A DNA stretch of 64,000 nt from Sanguibacter inulinus (GCF_013415325.1 NZ_JACBYE010000023.1:1-64000), one strand, 5' to 3'; positions 1 through 9,178 are shown, counted from the first letter of the stretch. The notes: generated by a model not told the origin, from the letters alone. Program-made: numbers and translations.

Positions 1-248
1 CACCCGGCCCCCACGGGGGCGGGCGGGACCCGACAACAGCACAGACCTCAGGACTCGTGGATCTCACGAGCCCGGCACCGCCGTGCAGCGAGACGCCCTG
101 GCGTGACCTGACGGCGAGGGGTGAGGGGGCGGTCCGACCGCCCGTCCCGCCCGATCCCGACCTCCCGCGGGGGCGACCCGACCTCGTCCTCGTGGCTGCG
201 GACACCGCAGCGACCGACCATCCCGAACCCGACCGAGGGACCCCCGCC

Positions 249-3200
249 GTGAACAGCTCTCCCGTCCACCCGTCCACCACGTCCGCCGTGCTCGAGGCGC
301 CCAGCAGCCCGGTGACGCCGGTCGACGCCGAGCTGAGCAGCGGACCGACGCGCATCGCGCTGACGGTGACGGGCGACGTCCGCTCGATCCGCCACGGCGG
401 GTCGACCCTCGTCAGCCAGTACAGCCCCTCGGACCACGACGCGATGATCGGCGGGGTGTTCCTGCGCCGCCACACCGACGGCTCCGTGCAGAGCGCACCG
501 CTCGTCGGCGCGCGCTCGGCGAGCAGCTTCTCCGTGGTCGACGGCTCCGCCCGCTGGGCCGGCGAGGTCCTCGGCGCGGCCTACACGGTCTCCCTCGTCC
601 TCGACCCCACGGGTGACCTCTGGGTCTGGCGCGTCGACCTCGCCTCCGTCGAGGCCGGTGCGGCCGGGACCTACGACGTGGTCGTCGCGCAGGACCTCGC
701 GCTGGCGCCCGAGGGCATGTCGCTGAGCAGCGAGCCCTACGTGAGCCAGTACATCGTCCACCACGTGGTCGAGGGCTCGACCGCAGGCTCGGTCCTCGCC
801 AGCCGCCAGACCATGGCGACGGCCCCGGTCCTGCCGCTCGCCGTGAGCGCGATCGTCGAGGGTGCGCGTGCGCACCTGACCGACGGCTTCTCGCTCTACG
901 GCCTCGACAGCAAGCTCGACGGGCACGCGCACGCCCTCGACACCGCCGAGTGGGACTCCCTCGTCTACCAGTACGAGCTCTCCATGCCGACGCTGCTCGG
1001 CCCGACGCTCGACCTCTCCGAGCCGCGCACGGTGCACGCTGTCACGGCCTTCGTGCCGGACTACCGCGGCGAGCTCGCCGACGCGATCGACGCCGTCCCC
1101 GGCCTCTTCGACCGCGCCGTCGAGGCTGCTGCCGCAGTGGTCGCGAGCGACGCCGCCGCCCCGGCTGTCCGCTCGCTCCTCGTCTCCGCCCCGCTGTTCG
1201 CCGGCCGGGACCTCACCGAGGACGAGCTCGTCGACCTCGGAGCCGGCTCGGTCCTCCAGCCGGAGCGTGCGGCCGACGGCTCGCTGCTCTCGTACTTCAC
1301 GGCGGACGCCACCCACGTGGTGTCCCGCGCCAAGGAGCTCGCGGTCGAGCGTCCGCACGGCCACGTCGTCAAGGCCGGCACCGACGTCGCACCGAACGAC
1401 AACATCCTCTCGGCGTCCTCCTACGTCTACGGTGTCTTCGCCTCGCACGTCGTCGTCGGCAACACCTCGGTGAACCGCTTCGTGTCGGTCCAGCGCAACC
1501 ACCTCAACCTGCTCCGCTCGAGCGGTGTGCGCGCGCTGGTCAAGATCGACGGCGCCTGGAACCTGCTCGGCGTGCCGTCCGCGCTCGTCATGGACCTCGG
1601 CGGGCTCCGCTGGGTCTACGAGACCTCGGCCGGACGCATCGACGTGCGCACCACGGCGAGCGCCGAGGGCCGTGTCCTCGAGGTCCGCGTCGACTCCGAG
1701 CAGCCTCTCGAGCTGCTCGTCACGGTCGACGTCGAGCTCGGTGACCACGCCTGGTCCGCCGAGCCCGCCCTCGACGGGCGTGCGCTCGTCTTCACGGCCG
1801 AGGCCGGGACCGACGTGCAGTCGCACTGCCCCGACCTCACCTACGTGCTCGCGAGCCCGACGGGCCGGATCGGCGACGACTCAGTGCTCTTCGCCGACGG
1901 CGAGGCGCGTCGCACCTCGGTCGTGACCGTGGCCTTCGAGGCCGCGACCTCGGCCTCCGTGGTCCTCACCGGTGACCTCGAGGGCCGCGCACCGGCTCTC
2001 GACGCCGCTGCGCGCACCCTCGACGCTGCGCTCGACGTGCCCGCCGAGCTCGTGACGCACCGCCGCTACATCGGTGACTTCACGCGCAACCTGCACGTCG
2101 AGGGCTCGGGACGCCTCGCCGAGGTCAACCTGCTGCTGCCGTGGTTCACGCAGAACGGGCTCATCCACTTCCTCGTGCCGCACGGCCTCGAGCAGTACTC
2201 GGGCGCCGCGTGGGGAACGCGCGACGTCTGCCAGGGTCCGCTCGAGCTCAACCTGGCCTTCGGTCGCTTCGACACCGCACGCGAGATCGTGCTGCGGGTC
2301 TTCGGCCACCAGGACCCCGACGGCACGCTGCCGCAGTGGTTCATGTTCGACGCCTACTCCGAGCGCTACTCCGACGAGGCGCACGGCGACGTCGTCGTGT
2401 GGCCGCTCATGGCCCTCGGTGAGTACCTGTCTGCGACCGGCGACACGTCGGTCCTCGACGTCGAGGTGCCCTTCTGGGACTCCTCCGCCCGTCGCGCCGG
2501 GACCGAGGCCGTCCCCGTCCTGGAGCACGTGCGTGCCTCGCTCGAGTACATCCGCACGCACCGCGCCCCCGGCACCCAGCTGCTCTCCTACGGCGAGGGC
2601 GACTGGGACGACACGCTCCAGCCCGCTCAGGAGTCGATGAAGGAGGAGATGGCGTCGGCGTGGACCGTCGCGCTCCTGTTCCAGGCGACGTCGACGCTGT
2701 CCGCTCTGCTGCGCGGCGGCTCGCACGACGCGCTGGCCGACGAGCTCCAGGCCGAGGCCGACGTCATCGCCGCCGAGTTCACCGACCGTCTGATGATCGA
2801 CGACGTGCTCGCCGGCTACGTGGTCTTCGCCCCCGAGGGCCCCTGGCCCGTCATCCACCCGACCGACGACCGCACAGGTCTGCGGTACCGCCTCATCCCG
2901 ATGACGCGCTCGATCATCGCGGGGCTGTTCACACCCGAGCAGGTGCTGCGTCACGAGGCCCTCGTCGAGGACAACCTGCACTTCCCCGACGGCGTGCGCC
3001 TCATGGACCGCCCGGCCCCGTTCCAGGACGGCATCACGAAGTACTTCCGTCGTGGGGAGCAGGCCGCGAACGTGGGTCGCGAGATCGGCCTCATGTACAC
3101 CCACGCGCACGTGCGCTACACGCAGGCCCTCGCCGCCCTCGGGCGTGAGCGTCTGGTGACCGAGCTGCTGCGCATCAGCCCCGTCGGGCAGTTCGAGCGC

Positions 3201-3671
3201 CTCGACCACAGCGCCGCACGCCAGCGCAACTGCTTCTACTCCTCCTCGGACGCGGGCTTCACCGACCGCTACGACTTCGCGGAGAACTTCGACAAGCTCC
3301 GTGACGGCTCGGTCCAGGTCAAGGGCGGGTGGCGCGTGTACTCCTCGGGTCCCGGCATCTACCTGCGCCAGCTGGTGCACGGCGCGCTGGGCATCACCGA
3401 GCGCGCCGGCGGCGTGGTCTTCGACCCGGTCCTCGCGGCCGAGGACGACGGCACCGTGCTCGGTGTCGACCTCGCGGGCGTGCACCGCCGCGTGACCCTG
3501 CACGTGGTCGCCGGTGACGCACCGGTCCGCGTCGAGGTCGGTGGCGTCGCGGTCCAGGGCGCCGAGGTCCCCGCGCACTACCGCTCGGGCGGGCTGTTCG
3601 TGGCCTCCGAGCAGCTCACGGGCGACGTCGACGTCTACGTCGGCCTCGACCGCAGCACCCTCGCGGGCTGA
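249..3671 (+). CDS. GH94 phosphorylase, beta-1,2-oligoglucan (sophorooligosaccharide) type
   Basis: Probable inverting glycoside phosphorylase that splits beta-1,2-glucan oligosaccharides with phosphate to give glucose 1-phosphate in the cytoplasm; no signal peptide is seen. The product is about 1140 aa, the size of beta-1,2-oligoglucan phosphorylases and much longer than the roughly 800 aa of cellobiose phosphorylases. An N-terminal beta-sandwich-like half is followed by an (alpha/alpha)6-type half with the aromatic-rich run LLPWFTQNGLIHFLVPHGL and the acid segment GDWDD at residues 784-788, where the GH94 general acid lies. The GTG at 249 was chosen because GAGGGA lies 8 bp upstream; the frame stays open back to a GTG at 57, but that extension is low-complexity. 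Nothing else is encoded in positions 1-248. Family assignment is firm; substrate is inferred from length and overall resemblance. Confidence 0.82.
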   Translation: MNSSPVHPSTTSAVLEAPSSPVTPVDAELSSGPTRIALTVTGDVRSIRHGGSTLVSQYSPSDHDAMIGGVFLRRHTDGSVQSAPLVGARSASSFSVVDGSARWAGEVLGAAYTVSLVLDPTGDLWVWRVDLASVEAGAAGTYDVVVAQDLALAPEGMSLSSEPYVSQYIVHHVVEGSTAGSVLASRQTMATAPVLPLAVSAIVEGARAHLTDGFSLYGLDSKLDGHAHALDTAEWDSLVYQYELSMPTLLGPTLDLSEPRTVHAVTAFVPDYRGELADAIDAVPGLFDRAVEAAAAVVASDAAAPAVRSLLVSAPLFAGRDLTEDELVDLGAGSVLQPERAADGSLLSYFTADATHVVSRAKELAVERPHGHVVKAGTDVAPNDNILSASSYVYGVFASHVVVGNTSVNRFVSVQRNHLNLLRSSGVRALVKIDGAWNLLGVPSALVMDLGGLRWVYETSAGRIDVRTTASAEGRVLEVRVDSEQPLELLVTVDVELGDHAWSAEPALDGRALVFTAEAGTDVQSHCPDLTYVLASPTGRIGDDSVLFADGEARRTSVVTVAFEAATSASVVLTGDLEGRAPALDAAARTLDAALDVPAELVTHRRYIGDFTRNLHVEGSGRLAEVNLLLPWFTQNGLIHFLVPHGLEQYSGAAWGTRDVCQGPLELNLAFGRFDTAREIVLRVFGHQDPDGTLPQWFMFDAYSERYSDEAHGDVVVWPLMALGEYLSATGDTSVLDVEVPFWDSSARRAGTEAVPVLEHVRASLEYIRTHRAPGTQLLSYGEGDWDDTLQPAQESMKEEMASAWTVALLFQATSTLSALLRGGSHDALADELQAEADVIAAEFTDRLMIDDVLAGYVVFAPEGPWPVIHPTDDRTGLRYRLIPMTRSIIAGLFTPEQVLRHEALVEDNLHFPDGVRLMDRPAPFQDGITKYFRRGEQAANVGREIGLMYTHAHVRYTQALAALGRERLVTELLRISPVGQFERLDHSAARQRNCFYSSSDAGFTDRYDFAENFDKLRDGSVQVKGGWRVYSSGPGIYLRQLVHGALGITERAGGVVFDPVLAAEDDGTVLGVDLAGVHRRVTLHVVAGDAPVRVEVGGVAVQGAEVPAHYRSGGLFVASEQLTGDVDVYVGLDRSTLAG

Positions 3672-3700
3672 CGCACGACCGCCTCCCGGCCCCCCACTCG

Positions 3701-3857
3701 CGAGGTCGTACGGACACGCCGGATCACGCCCTCTGAAGGGCGGGTCTGGCGTGTCTGTACGACCTCGGTGCGCTGCGTACGACCTCGGTGCGCTGCGTAC
3801 GACCTGGGTGCGCTGCGTGCGACCTGGGCGCGGGCGGGGCGACCTGGGTGGCGAGCG
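3701..3857. repeat. Phased hairpin array, copy A
   Basis: First of three related intergenic elements. The 21-bp arms at 3701-3721 and 3747-3767 are inverted and nearly perfect, with the outer base pair and one inner pair mismatched. They are separated by exactly 25 nt, and that spacer folds on itself (CGCCCT with AGGGCG around a CTGA loop). The right arm contains the first of five boxes (ACGACCT or GCGACCT) starting at 3759, 3779, 3799, 3819 and 3839, an exact 20-bp period. Three successive 20-bp units (3758-3817) are almost identical, as after recent slippage. It lies between the 3' ends of the convergent GH94 and isomerase genes. Confidence 0.85.
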
Positions 3858-3871
3858 ACTGACAGCATGAC

Positions 3872-3930
3872 GACGGCCCGGTGGCCGCCTGCGCCCGAGG
3901 AGGGGACGTGCAGGTGACCACCGGGCCGTC
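3872..3930. terminator. Bidirectional terminator hairpin
   Basis: A perfect 13-bp GC-rich stem, GACGGCCCGGTGG at 3872-3884 with CCACCGGGCCGTC at 3918-3930, separates the convergent phosphorylase and isomerase genes. There is no U-tract, which is usual for actinobacterial terminators. Confidence 0.75.
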
Positions 3931-3956
3931 GGTGTCTCCGGGCCGCGGTGCGCGGC

Positions 3957-4859
3957 TCAGAGGTACGGCTGCACGAGCGCTGCGTAGCGCTCGGCGACCG
4001 TCCGGATCACCACATCCCCTGCGGTGTCCCAGATCTGCTGGTTGAAGATCTCGACCTCGACGTCACCGGCGTAGCCCGTCGCGGCCACCCACCGGGTGAT
4101 CGTCGGGAAGTCGACGTAGCCGTCGCCCATGTACCCGCGGGAGAGCAGCGGGTCGGCCGCGAGAGGGAGCAGCCAGTCGCACACCTGGTACGACGCGATG
4201 CGTCCCTCGGCGCCCGCCCGCGCGACCTGTGCCTCGAGGTCCGGGTCCCACCACACGTGATACGTGTCGACGACCACGCCGACCACGTCGGCCGGGTGCG
4301 GGGCCGCGAGGTCCAGGGCCTGCCCGAGCGTCGAGACGACAGCGCGGTCGGCCGCGAACATCGGGTGCAAGGGCTCGAGCACGATGCGCACGCCGTGCTC
4401 GGCGGCGAAGGGCGCGAGGTCGCCGATGCGGTCGGCGACACGCTGGCGGGTCGCGACGATGTCGCGGCCGGCGTCCCGCTCGGTCGGGTCCTGCGAGGTC
4501 CGCGCGGGCTCGCCCGGGCCGGGGTTCGCGCCCAGGCCGCCGACGACGAAGACGAGCTCGCTCGTCCCGACGGTCGCCGCCTCGACGATCGCGGTCTTGT
4601 TGTCCTCGAGGGCCGAGGCGATCCCCGCGTCGTCGGAGGCCGTGAGAAACCCGCCCCGGCACAGCGACGAGACGCGCAGACCGGCGTCGGCGACGACCTT
4701 CGCGGCCTTGTCGGCTCCGATCTCCTGGACCCTGTCCCGCCACAGCCCGACCGCTCCGTAGCCGGCGCGCGCCGCACCGTCGACGGCCTCGGTCAGGGTG
4801 AGCAGCTTGGTGGTCGCGGTGTTGAGGGAGAGCCTGGACAGGTCTGCGCCGGAGGTCAT
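3957..4859 (-). CDS. Sugar phosphate isomerase/epimerase-like TIM barrel
   Basis: 300-aa protein of the xylose isomerase-like/AP-endonuclease 2 superfamily, which contains metal-dependent isomerases and epimerases acting on keto sugars. Candidate metal ligands are visible at E162 (VLEPLHP), D198 and H201 (VDTYHVWWD) and E270 (VEVEIF), spaced as in the family. The ATG at 4859 is preceded by a LacI-type operator at 4899-4912, identical to the one before the MocA oxidoreductase at 18087. It is divergent from an SDR dehydrogenase and an FAD oxidoreductase, so a role in breakdown of an oxidised sugar or polyol is likely. The exact substrate cannot be read from the sequence. Confidence 0.85.
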   Translation of the reverse strand: MTSGADLSRLSLNTATTKLLTLTEAVDGAARAGYGAVGLWRDRVQEIGADKAAKVVADAGLRVSSLCRGGFLTASDDAGIASALEDNKTAIVEAATVGTSELVFVVGGLGANPGPGEPARTSQDPTERDAGRDIVATRQRVADRIGDLAPFAAEHGVRIVLEPLHPMFAADRAVVSTLGQALDLAAPHPADVVGVVVDTYHVWWDPDLEAQVARAGAEGRIASYQVCDWLLPLAADPLLSRGYMGDGYVDFPTITRWVAATGYAGDVEVEIFNQQIWDTAGDVVIRTVAERYAALVQPYL

Positions 4860-4898
4860 CGTCGAGTCCGTTCGAGAGGGCTGCGGGCACCCCAGGTC

Positions 4899-4912
4899 GG
4901 AATGCGCTTTCC
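4899..4912. promoter_or_regulatory. LacI-family operator, site 1
   Basis: GGAATGCGCTTTCC, an imperfect 14-bp palindrome centred on GCGC of the kind bound by LacI-family repressors. It lies 40 bp upstream of the isomerase start. The same 14 bases occur at 18165-18178. Confidence 0.75.
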
Positions 4913-5019
4913 GGCGAGCCTAGTGAGGCAAGGGGGCAGGGTCAAGACGCTGACGCGCGCGGCCGGAGGCTGCGGTGCGCGGGCTGGAGGCGCGCGGCCG
5001 CTCCTGTCCGACCGGGCAA

Positions 5020-5036
5020 TGGAAAGCGCTTGCCCA
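5020..5036. promoter_or_regulatory. LacI-family operator, site 2
   Basis: TGGAAAGCGCTTGCCCA, a near-perfect palindrome around AGCGCT, about 95 bp before the SDR start. Together with site 1 it would place one LacI-family repressor over both divergent promoters. Confidence 0.75.
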
Positions 5037-5131
5037 AACTGTCGATCTCTGAGAGCATCGACGGCACGTGAGCGTCTCCGCGCGCTCAGACCTGACGACG
5101 GGCGACGGTGCCCGCACAGACCGGAGGACGA

Positions 5132-5920
5132 ATGACCCAGGTTGCTCTTGTCACCGGCGGGAACCGCGGGATCGGGCTCGGCATCACCCGCCGGCTCCTT
5201 GCTGACGGCTACGCCGTCGCGATCCTCGCGACCCGGCCCGAGCCCACCGAGCTGCTCGACGAGCTCCGGACGAGCGGACCCGACGGTGGCCCGGCCGAGG
5301 TGCTCTACGTCCAGGGCTCTGTCGCCGAGGTGGCCGACCACGCGCGCTTCGTCGACGCCGCGCTCGAGGCCTGGAGGCGGATCGACCTGCTCGTCAACAA
5401 CGCCGGTGTGGCCCCGACGGTCCGGGCGGACCTGCTCGAGGCCGAGCCCGAGAGCTTCGACAGGGTGCTCGGCATCAACCTGCGCGGCCCGTACTTCCTC
5501 ACCCAGCGTGTCGCCAACGCGATGATCGCCGGGCGCGGTGAGGCCTCGGGCGTCGACCGTCCTGTCGGGACGATCATCAACGTCTCCTCGATCTCCGCGA
5601 CGGCGGTGTCGACCAACCGCGGGGAGTACTGCGTGTCGAAGGCCGGCGTCTCGATGGGGACACAGCTCTTCGCCGTGCGCCTGGCACCCGAGGGGATCGT
5701 CGTCTACGAGGTGCGCCCCGGAGTCATCGAGAGCGACATGACCGCGGGCGTGCAGGAGAAGTACGACAAGCTCTTCGCCGACGGCCTCGCCCCGATGCCG
5801 CGCTGGGGACGCCCGAGCGACGTGGCCGGCGCCGTCGCCGTCCTCGCCTCGGGGCAGACCCCGTACTCGACAGGCGAGGTGTTCCACGTCGACGGCGGGC
5901 AGCACATCCCGCGCCTCTGA
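5132..5920 (+). CDS. SDR-family NAD(P)-dependent oxidoreductase
   Basis: 262-aa classical short-chain dehydrogenase/reductase. The cofactor motif TGGNRGIG is at residues 8-15, NNAG at 89-92, a catalytic Ser near 152-153 and the YxxxK pair at Y166/K170. Annotation engines often call such proteins 3-ketoacyl-ACP reductase, but the neighbours (sugar isomerase, FAD oxidoreductase, LacI operator) favour a sugar or polyol dehydrogenase. The ATG at 5132 has GGAGGA at 5123-5128. The gene is followed after 63 bp by the FAD oxidoreductase on the same strand, probably one transcript started under operator site 2. Confidence 0.9.
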   Translation: MTQVALVTGGNRGIGLGITRRLLADGYAVAILATRPEPTELLDELRTSGPDGGPAEVLYVQGSVAEVADHARFVDAALEAWRRIDLLVNNAGVAPTVRADLLEAEPESFDRVLGINLRGPYFLTQRVANAMIAGRGEASGVDRPVGTIINVSSISATAVSTNRGEYCVSKAGVSMGTQLFAVRLAPEGIVVYEVRPGVIESDMTAGVQEKYDKLFADGLAPMPRWGRPSDVAGAVAVLASGQTPYSTGEVFHVDGGQHIPRL

Positions 5921-5983
5921 CGCGACCTGCCGCCACCCTCCCCTCTCTCTCGGACCGCCGAGACCGTCCTGCCAGGAGTCACC

Positions 5984-8296
5984 GTGACAGCCCCCGCCAC
6001 ACCTGAGACGACCGGAACGACCAGCCCCGCGGCCTTGCGCGAGGCAGGTGACCACTCGGTCAACGCGACCTTCGACGTCGAGACCGTGCGCCTCGCCGGG
6101 TACGACGTGCCCGTCGTGAGCGCCAACACGGTGATCGTCGGGACCGGCTCGGCAGGGTTCTGCGCCGCTGACCGGCTGTGGGAGTTCGGCCAGGAGGACG
6201 TGGTCATGGTGGCCGACAAGGTCAACGCCGGCTCGTCGCGCAACGCCGGGTCGGACAAGCAGACGTACTACAAGATGACGCTCTCGGGCGGAGACGGCGA
6301 CTCGGTCCGCGAGATGGCCGAGACGCTGTTCTCGGGCGGCGCGATGGACGGCGACAACGCGCTCTGCGAGGCTGCGCTCTCAGCCCGCGGGTTCCTCAGG
6401 CTCTGCGAGCTCGGGGTGCCGTTCCCGCAGAACCGCTACGGCGAGTTCATCGGCTACAAGACCGACCACGACCCGCGACGCCGGGCGACCTCGGTCGGCC
6501 CGTACACGTCGCGGTCGATGGTCGAGCAGCTCGAGAAGAAGGTGCACCGCAACGGGACGCGGATCTACGACCAGTGCCGGGTCGTGGATGTCGTCACGCG
6601 CGACATGGTGAGTACAGCGGGTACAGCGGGTACAGCGGGTGCTGCAGATGCGGCCGGCGCCGGACCGGCCGCGGTCACGGACGGTGCCCCCGACGGTGCG
6701 ACGAGCGAGGTCGTCGGGCTCCTGTGCCTGCGGACCGACGTGGTGCACGACGGCACAGAGAGCCCCTTCGTGCTGTTCCGGGCCCGCAACCTCGTCTACG
6801 CGACCGGCGGGCCCGCCGGTATGTACGCGACCTCGGTGTTCCCCAACGGTCAGTGGGGTGCGTCGGGTGCTGCGTACCGCGCCGGGGTCCACGGCAAGAA
6901 CCTCACCGAGTGGCAGTTCGGCCTCGCCTCGACCAAGCCGCGCTGGAACGTCTCCGGCACGTACATGCAGGTGATGCCGCGCTTCGTCTCGACCGATGCT
7001 GACGGCGGGGACGAGCGCGAGTTCCTCAGCGAGACGATCCCCGACTACGGGCGTCAGCTGTCGATGATCTTCCTCAAGGGCTACCAGTGGCCCTTCGACA
7101 TCCGCAAGGCCCTCGACGGCTCGTCGCTCATCGACCTGCTCGTCTACCAGGAGACTGTGCTGCGCGGACGCAAGGTCTACCTCGACTTCACGCGCAACCC
7201 CGTGCAGCCTGAGCTCGACGCGTCGAAGATCTCGCCCGAGGCGCACGCCTACCTCGAGCGGGGTGGTGCGTTGTTCGGCACGCCGATCGAGCGCCTCAAG
7301 CACATGAACATGCCGTCCTACGAGCTGTACCTCGGCAAGAACCCCTACGTGGACCTCGAGAAGGACTGGCTCGAGGTGGACGTGTGCGCCCAGCACAACA
7401 ACGGCGGACTGGTCGTCGACGCGTGGTGGCAGTCGAACGTCGCCGGGTTCTTCCCGGTGGGCGAGGCTGGCGGGGCGCACGGGATCTACCGTCCCGGGGG
7501 AGCAGCGCTCAACTCTGGTCAGGTGGGGGCGACGCGGGCTGCGCAGTTCATCGCCGTGCGCCGCACCGACGAGCCGGTCGACCTGACCTCCTTCAACGAG
7601 GCCGCGGCGCCGCTCGTCGAGTCCGCCGCCGCCCTGGTGGCACGGGCTGCGGGCCGTGCCGCGGCGGGGGAGCCTGACAACACCGGTGAGCTGCTGCGCG
7701 CCACGAGCGCCCTGATGAGCGAGAAGGCCGGCCCGGTCCGTTCGGCTCAGTCGATCACCGAGGCGCTGGCCCAGGTGACAGCGTGGCTCGCCGCCTACGA
7801 CGACCTCGTGGTCGCCGACCCGTCCAGCCGCCGGTCGGTCAACCGGACCTTCCTGGTCCGCGACATCCTCACCACGCAGTACGTGTACCTCTCGGCGATG
7901 GCCGACTACGTCGACCACGGCGGACGCAGCCGTGGGTCTGTGCTGTACACCGACGCGTCGGGCCACCTGCCGCAGGTCGGCTTCGGCGACGACCCGCAGG
8001 CCGAGCTCGACCTTCCGGAGATCTTCAGGTTCGCCCTCGACGGCGGGGCCCTCGACGGCGTGGTCCAGGAGGCGTCGTGGACGGGTACGGAGAGCGCATA
8101 CCGCGGGGGAGCGGGTGAAGTCCTGGGCGCCGCCGAGGAGGTCGGGGCGGAGCAGGAGGGGTTGGGTGCCGCAGAATCCCGCCGCAGGGCCGGGACCTGC
8201 GACTTCACGTGGCGGCCGGTGCGTCCGATCCCCGAGGACGACGACTTCTTCGAGAACGTGTGGCGCAGCTACCGTGAGAACAGGAACATCGTCTGA
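5984..8296 (+). CDS. FAD-dependent oxidoreductase (fumarate reductase/succinate dehydrogenase flavoprotein superfamily)
   Basis: 770-aa flavoprotein with a Rossmann FAD site GTGSAG at residues 53-58 followed by SSRNAG, which is typical of the FAD_binding_2/COG1053 group. The C-terminal part (FxVRDILTTQYVYLSAM) resembles the helical domain of that group. No signal peptide or membrane segment is seen. GTG at 5984 is preceded by AGGAG at 5974-5978. It follows the SDR gene and probably shares its transcript, so it may oxidise or reduce the same sugar-derived substrate; the substrate is unknown. Residues about 210-219 are a TAG-TAG-TAG low-complexity insertion encoded by a 9-bp tandem repeat, which probably forms a surface loop. 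Confidence 0.82.
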   Translation: MTAPATPETTGTTSPAALREAGDHSVNATFDVETVRLAGYDVPVVSANTVIVGTGSAGFCAADRLWEFGQEDVVMVADKVNAGSSRNAGSDKQTYYKMTLSGGDGDSVREMAETLFSGGAMDGDNALCEAALSARGFLRLCELGVPFPQNRYGEFIGYKTDHDPRRRATSVGPYTSRSMVEQLEKKVHRNGTRIYDQCRVVDVVTRDMVSTAGTAGTAGAADAAGAGPAAVTDGAPDGATSEVVGLLCLRTDVVHDGTESPFVLFRARNLVYATGGPAGMYATSVFPNGQWGASGAAYRAGVHGKNLTEWQFGLASTKPRWNVSGTYMQVMPRFVSTDADGGDEREFLSETIPDYGRQLSMIFLKGYQWPFDIRKALDGSSLIDLLVYQETVLRGRKVYLDFTRNPVQPELDASKISPEAHAYLERGGALFGTPIERLKHMNMPSYELYLGKNPYVDLEKDWLEVDVCAQHNNGGLVVDAWWQSNVAGFFPVGEAGGAHGIYRPGGAALNSGQVGATRAAQFIAVRRTDEPVDLTSFNEAAAPLVESAAALVARAAGRAAAGEPDNTGELLRATSALMSEKAGPVRSAQSITEALAQVTAWLAAYDDLVVADPSSRRSVNRTFLVRDILTTQYVYLSAMADYVDHGGRSRGSVLYTDASGHLPQVGFGDDPQAELDLPEIFRFALDGGALDGVVQEASWTGTESAYRGGAGEVLGAAEEVGAEQEGLGAAESRRRAGTCDFTWRPVRPIPEDDDFFENVWRSYRENRNIV
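6612..6638 (+). repeat. 9-bp in-frame tandem repeat (3 copies)
   Basis: Three perfect copies of GTACAGCGG inside the FAD oxidoreductase gene, encoding a repeated Thr-Ala-Gly. The length is a multiple of three, so copy-number change would not break the frame. Confidence 0.9.
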
Positions 8297-8320
8297 CGCA
8301 CGCTCGTCGACGACACAGAC

Positions 8321-8364
8321 CACGACGGCTCAGGGCTCCGCAGGGGGAGGACTGGGCCGTCGTG
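8321..8364. terminator. Bidirectional terminator hairpin
   Basis: CACGACGGC at 8321-8329 pairs perfectly with GCCGTCGTG at 8356-8364, between the convergent FAD oxidoreductase and ABC exporter operons. Confidence 0.75.
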
Positions 8365-8380
8365 CTGTCCGGTGACGGGA

Positions 8381-9178
8381 TCAGCTGGTCATGACGGCGC
8401 TGCCGTGCTTGCGTGCGCGCACCTCGGAGGCCCTCACGGCGAGACGGGCCACCACCAGCAGCGCGCAGAGCAGGACTGCCTCGATGATCAGCGCACCTGC
8501 ACGGCCTGACGCCGCCGAGTCGCGGGTCGCGTCGATCAGCCCCGCACCAGGGACCAGGCGGACCAAGGGCTTGAGGGCGGCGGGATAGGCGACGGCTGGC
8601 AGCAGGGCTGTGCTGAGGAGCGGCATGAGCAACGCATAGGCGGTCGCCAGGACGTGAGGGTCGCGCAGGGAGAGCCCGGCGGCGAGGATCAGCAGCCCTG
8701 TGACAGAGCCTGCCAGGGCTGCGACGACCAGGAATCCTAGGTGCCACCCCACGTCAGGGAGCTCGTGGGTCGCGGCTGCGACGACGAGCGATGTCGTCGT
8801 GCCGACCGCCATGCCTGCGGCCGAGGCGACTGCTCCCCTGCCGAGCCACAGGGCTGACGAGGCCAACCCTCCCGAGGACAGGAGAGAGTCGACCACCCCG
8901 AGGCGCCTGTCTGTCATCCCGAGGTCGACCATCAGTGCCGATGCCGTCGTCACCGCGACCATCACGGCGCACCTGTAGGCCACTGCCGCGCCGGCCTCAC
9001 CGCCGGCCGACGAGCTCATGGCGGTCAGGAAGATCACGCTCAGCACCGGGGTCGCGAGGCAGACGACCAGAGCGGTCGACCAGGTCGCGAAGGCCGTCAG
9101 GCTCTGCCGGGCGACAGATGCGCTGGATGCGAGCAGGGTCGTCCAGACCGTGACGGTGTCAGACCTGGGGCCGTTCAC
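8381..9178 (-). CDS. ABC-2 type transporter permease (second permease)
   Basis: 265-aa integral membrane protein with about six hydrophobic segments, in the size range of ABC-2 export permeases. GTG at 9178 overlaps the upstream permease stop by 4 bp (GTGA), so the two are translationally coupled. It is the last gene of a four-gene unit: small peptide, ATPase, permease, permease. Function is inferred from partnership with the ABC ATPase; sequence conservation of this permease class is weak. The exported substrate is unknown, the 32-aa peptide at the head of the operon being the obvious candidate. Confidence 0.75.
   Translation of the reverse strand: MNGPRSDTVTVWTTLLASSASVARQSLTAFATWSTALVVCLATPVLSVIFLTAMSSSAGGEAGAAVAYRCAVMVAVTTASALMVDLGMTDRRLGVVDSLLSSGGLASSALWLGRGAVASAAGMAVGTTTSLVVAAATHELPDVGWHLGFLVVAALAGSVTGLLILAAGLSLRDPHVLATAYALLMPLLSTALLPAVAYPAALKPLVRLVPGAGLIDATRDSAASGRAGALIIEAVLLCALLVVARLAVRASEVRARKHGSAVMTS

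Noticed and set aside
57-248. Extending the GH94 protein to the GTG at 57
   Set aside because: Low-complexity Pro/Arg-rich translation and no ribosome binding site; GTG at 249 has GAGGGA.
48-3578. Long minus-strand frames opposite the GH94 gene
   Set aside because: No start signals or recognisable motifs; the plus strand has complete GH94 motifs.
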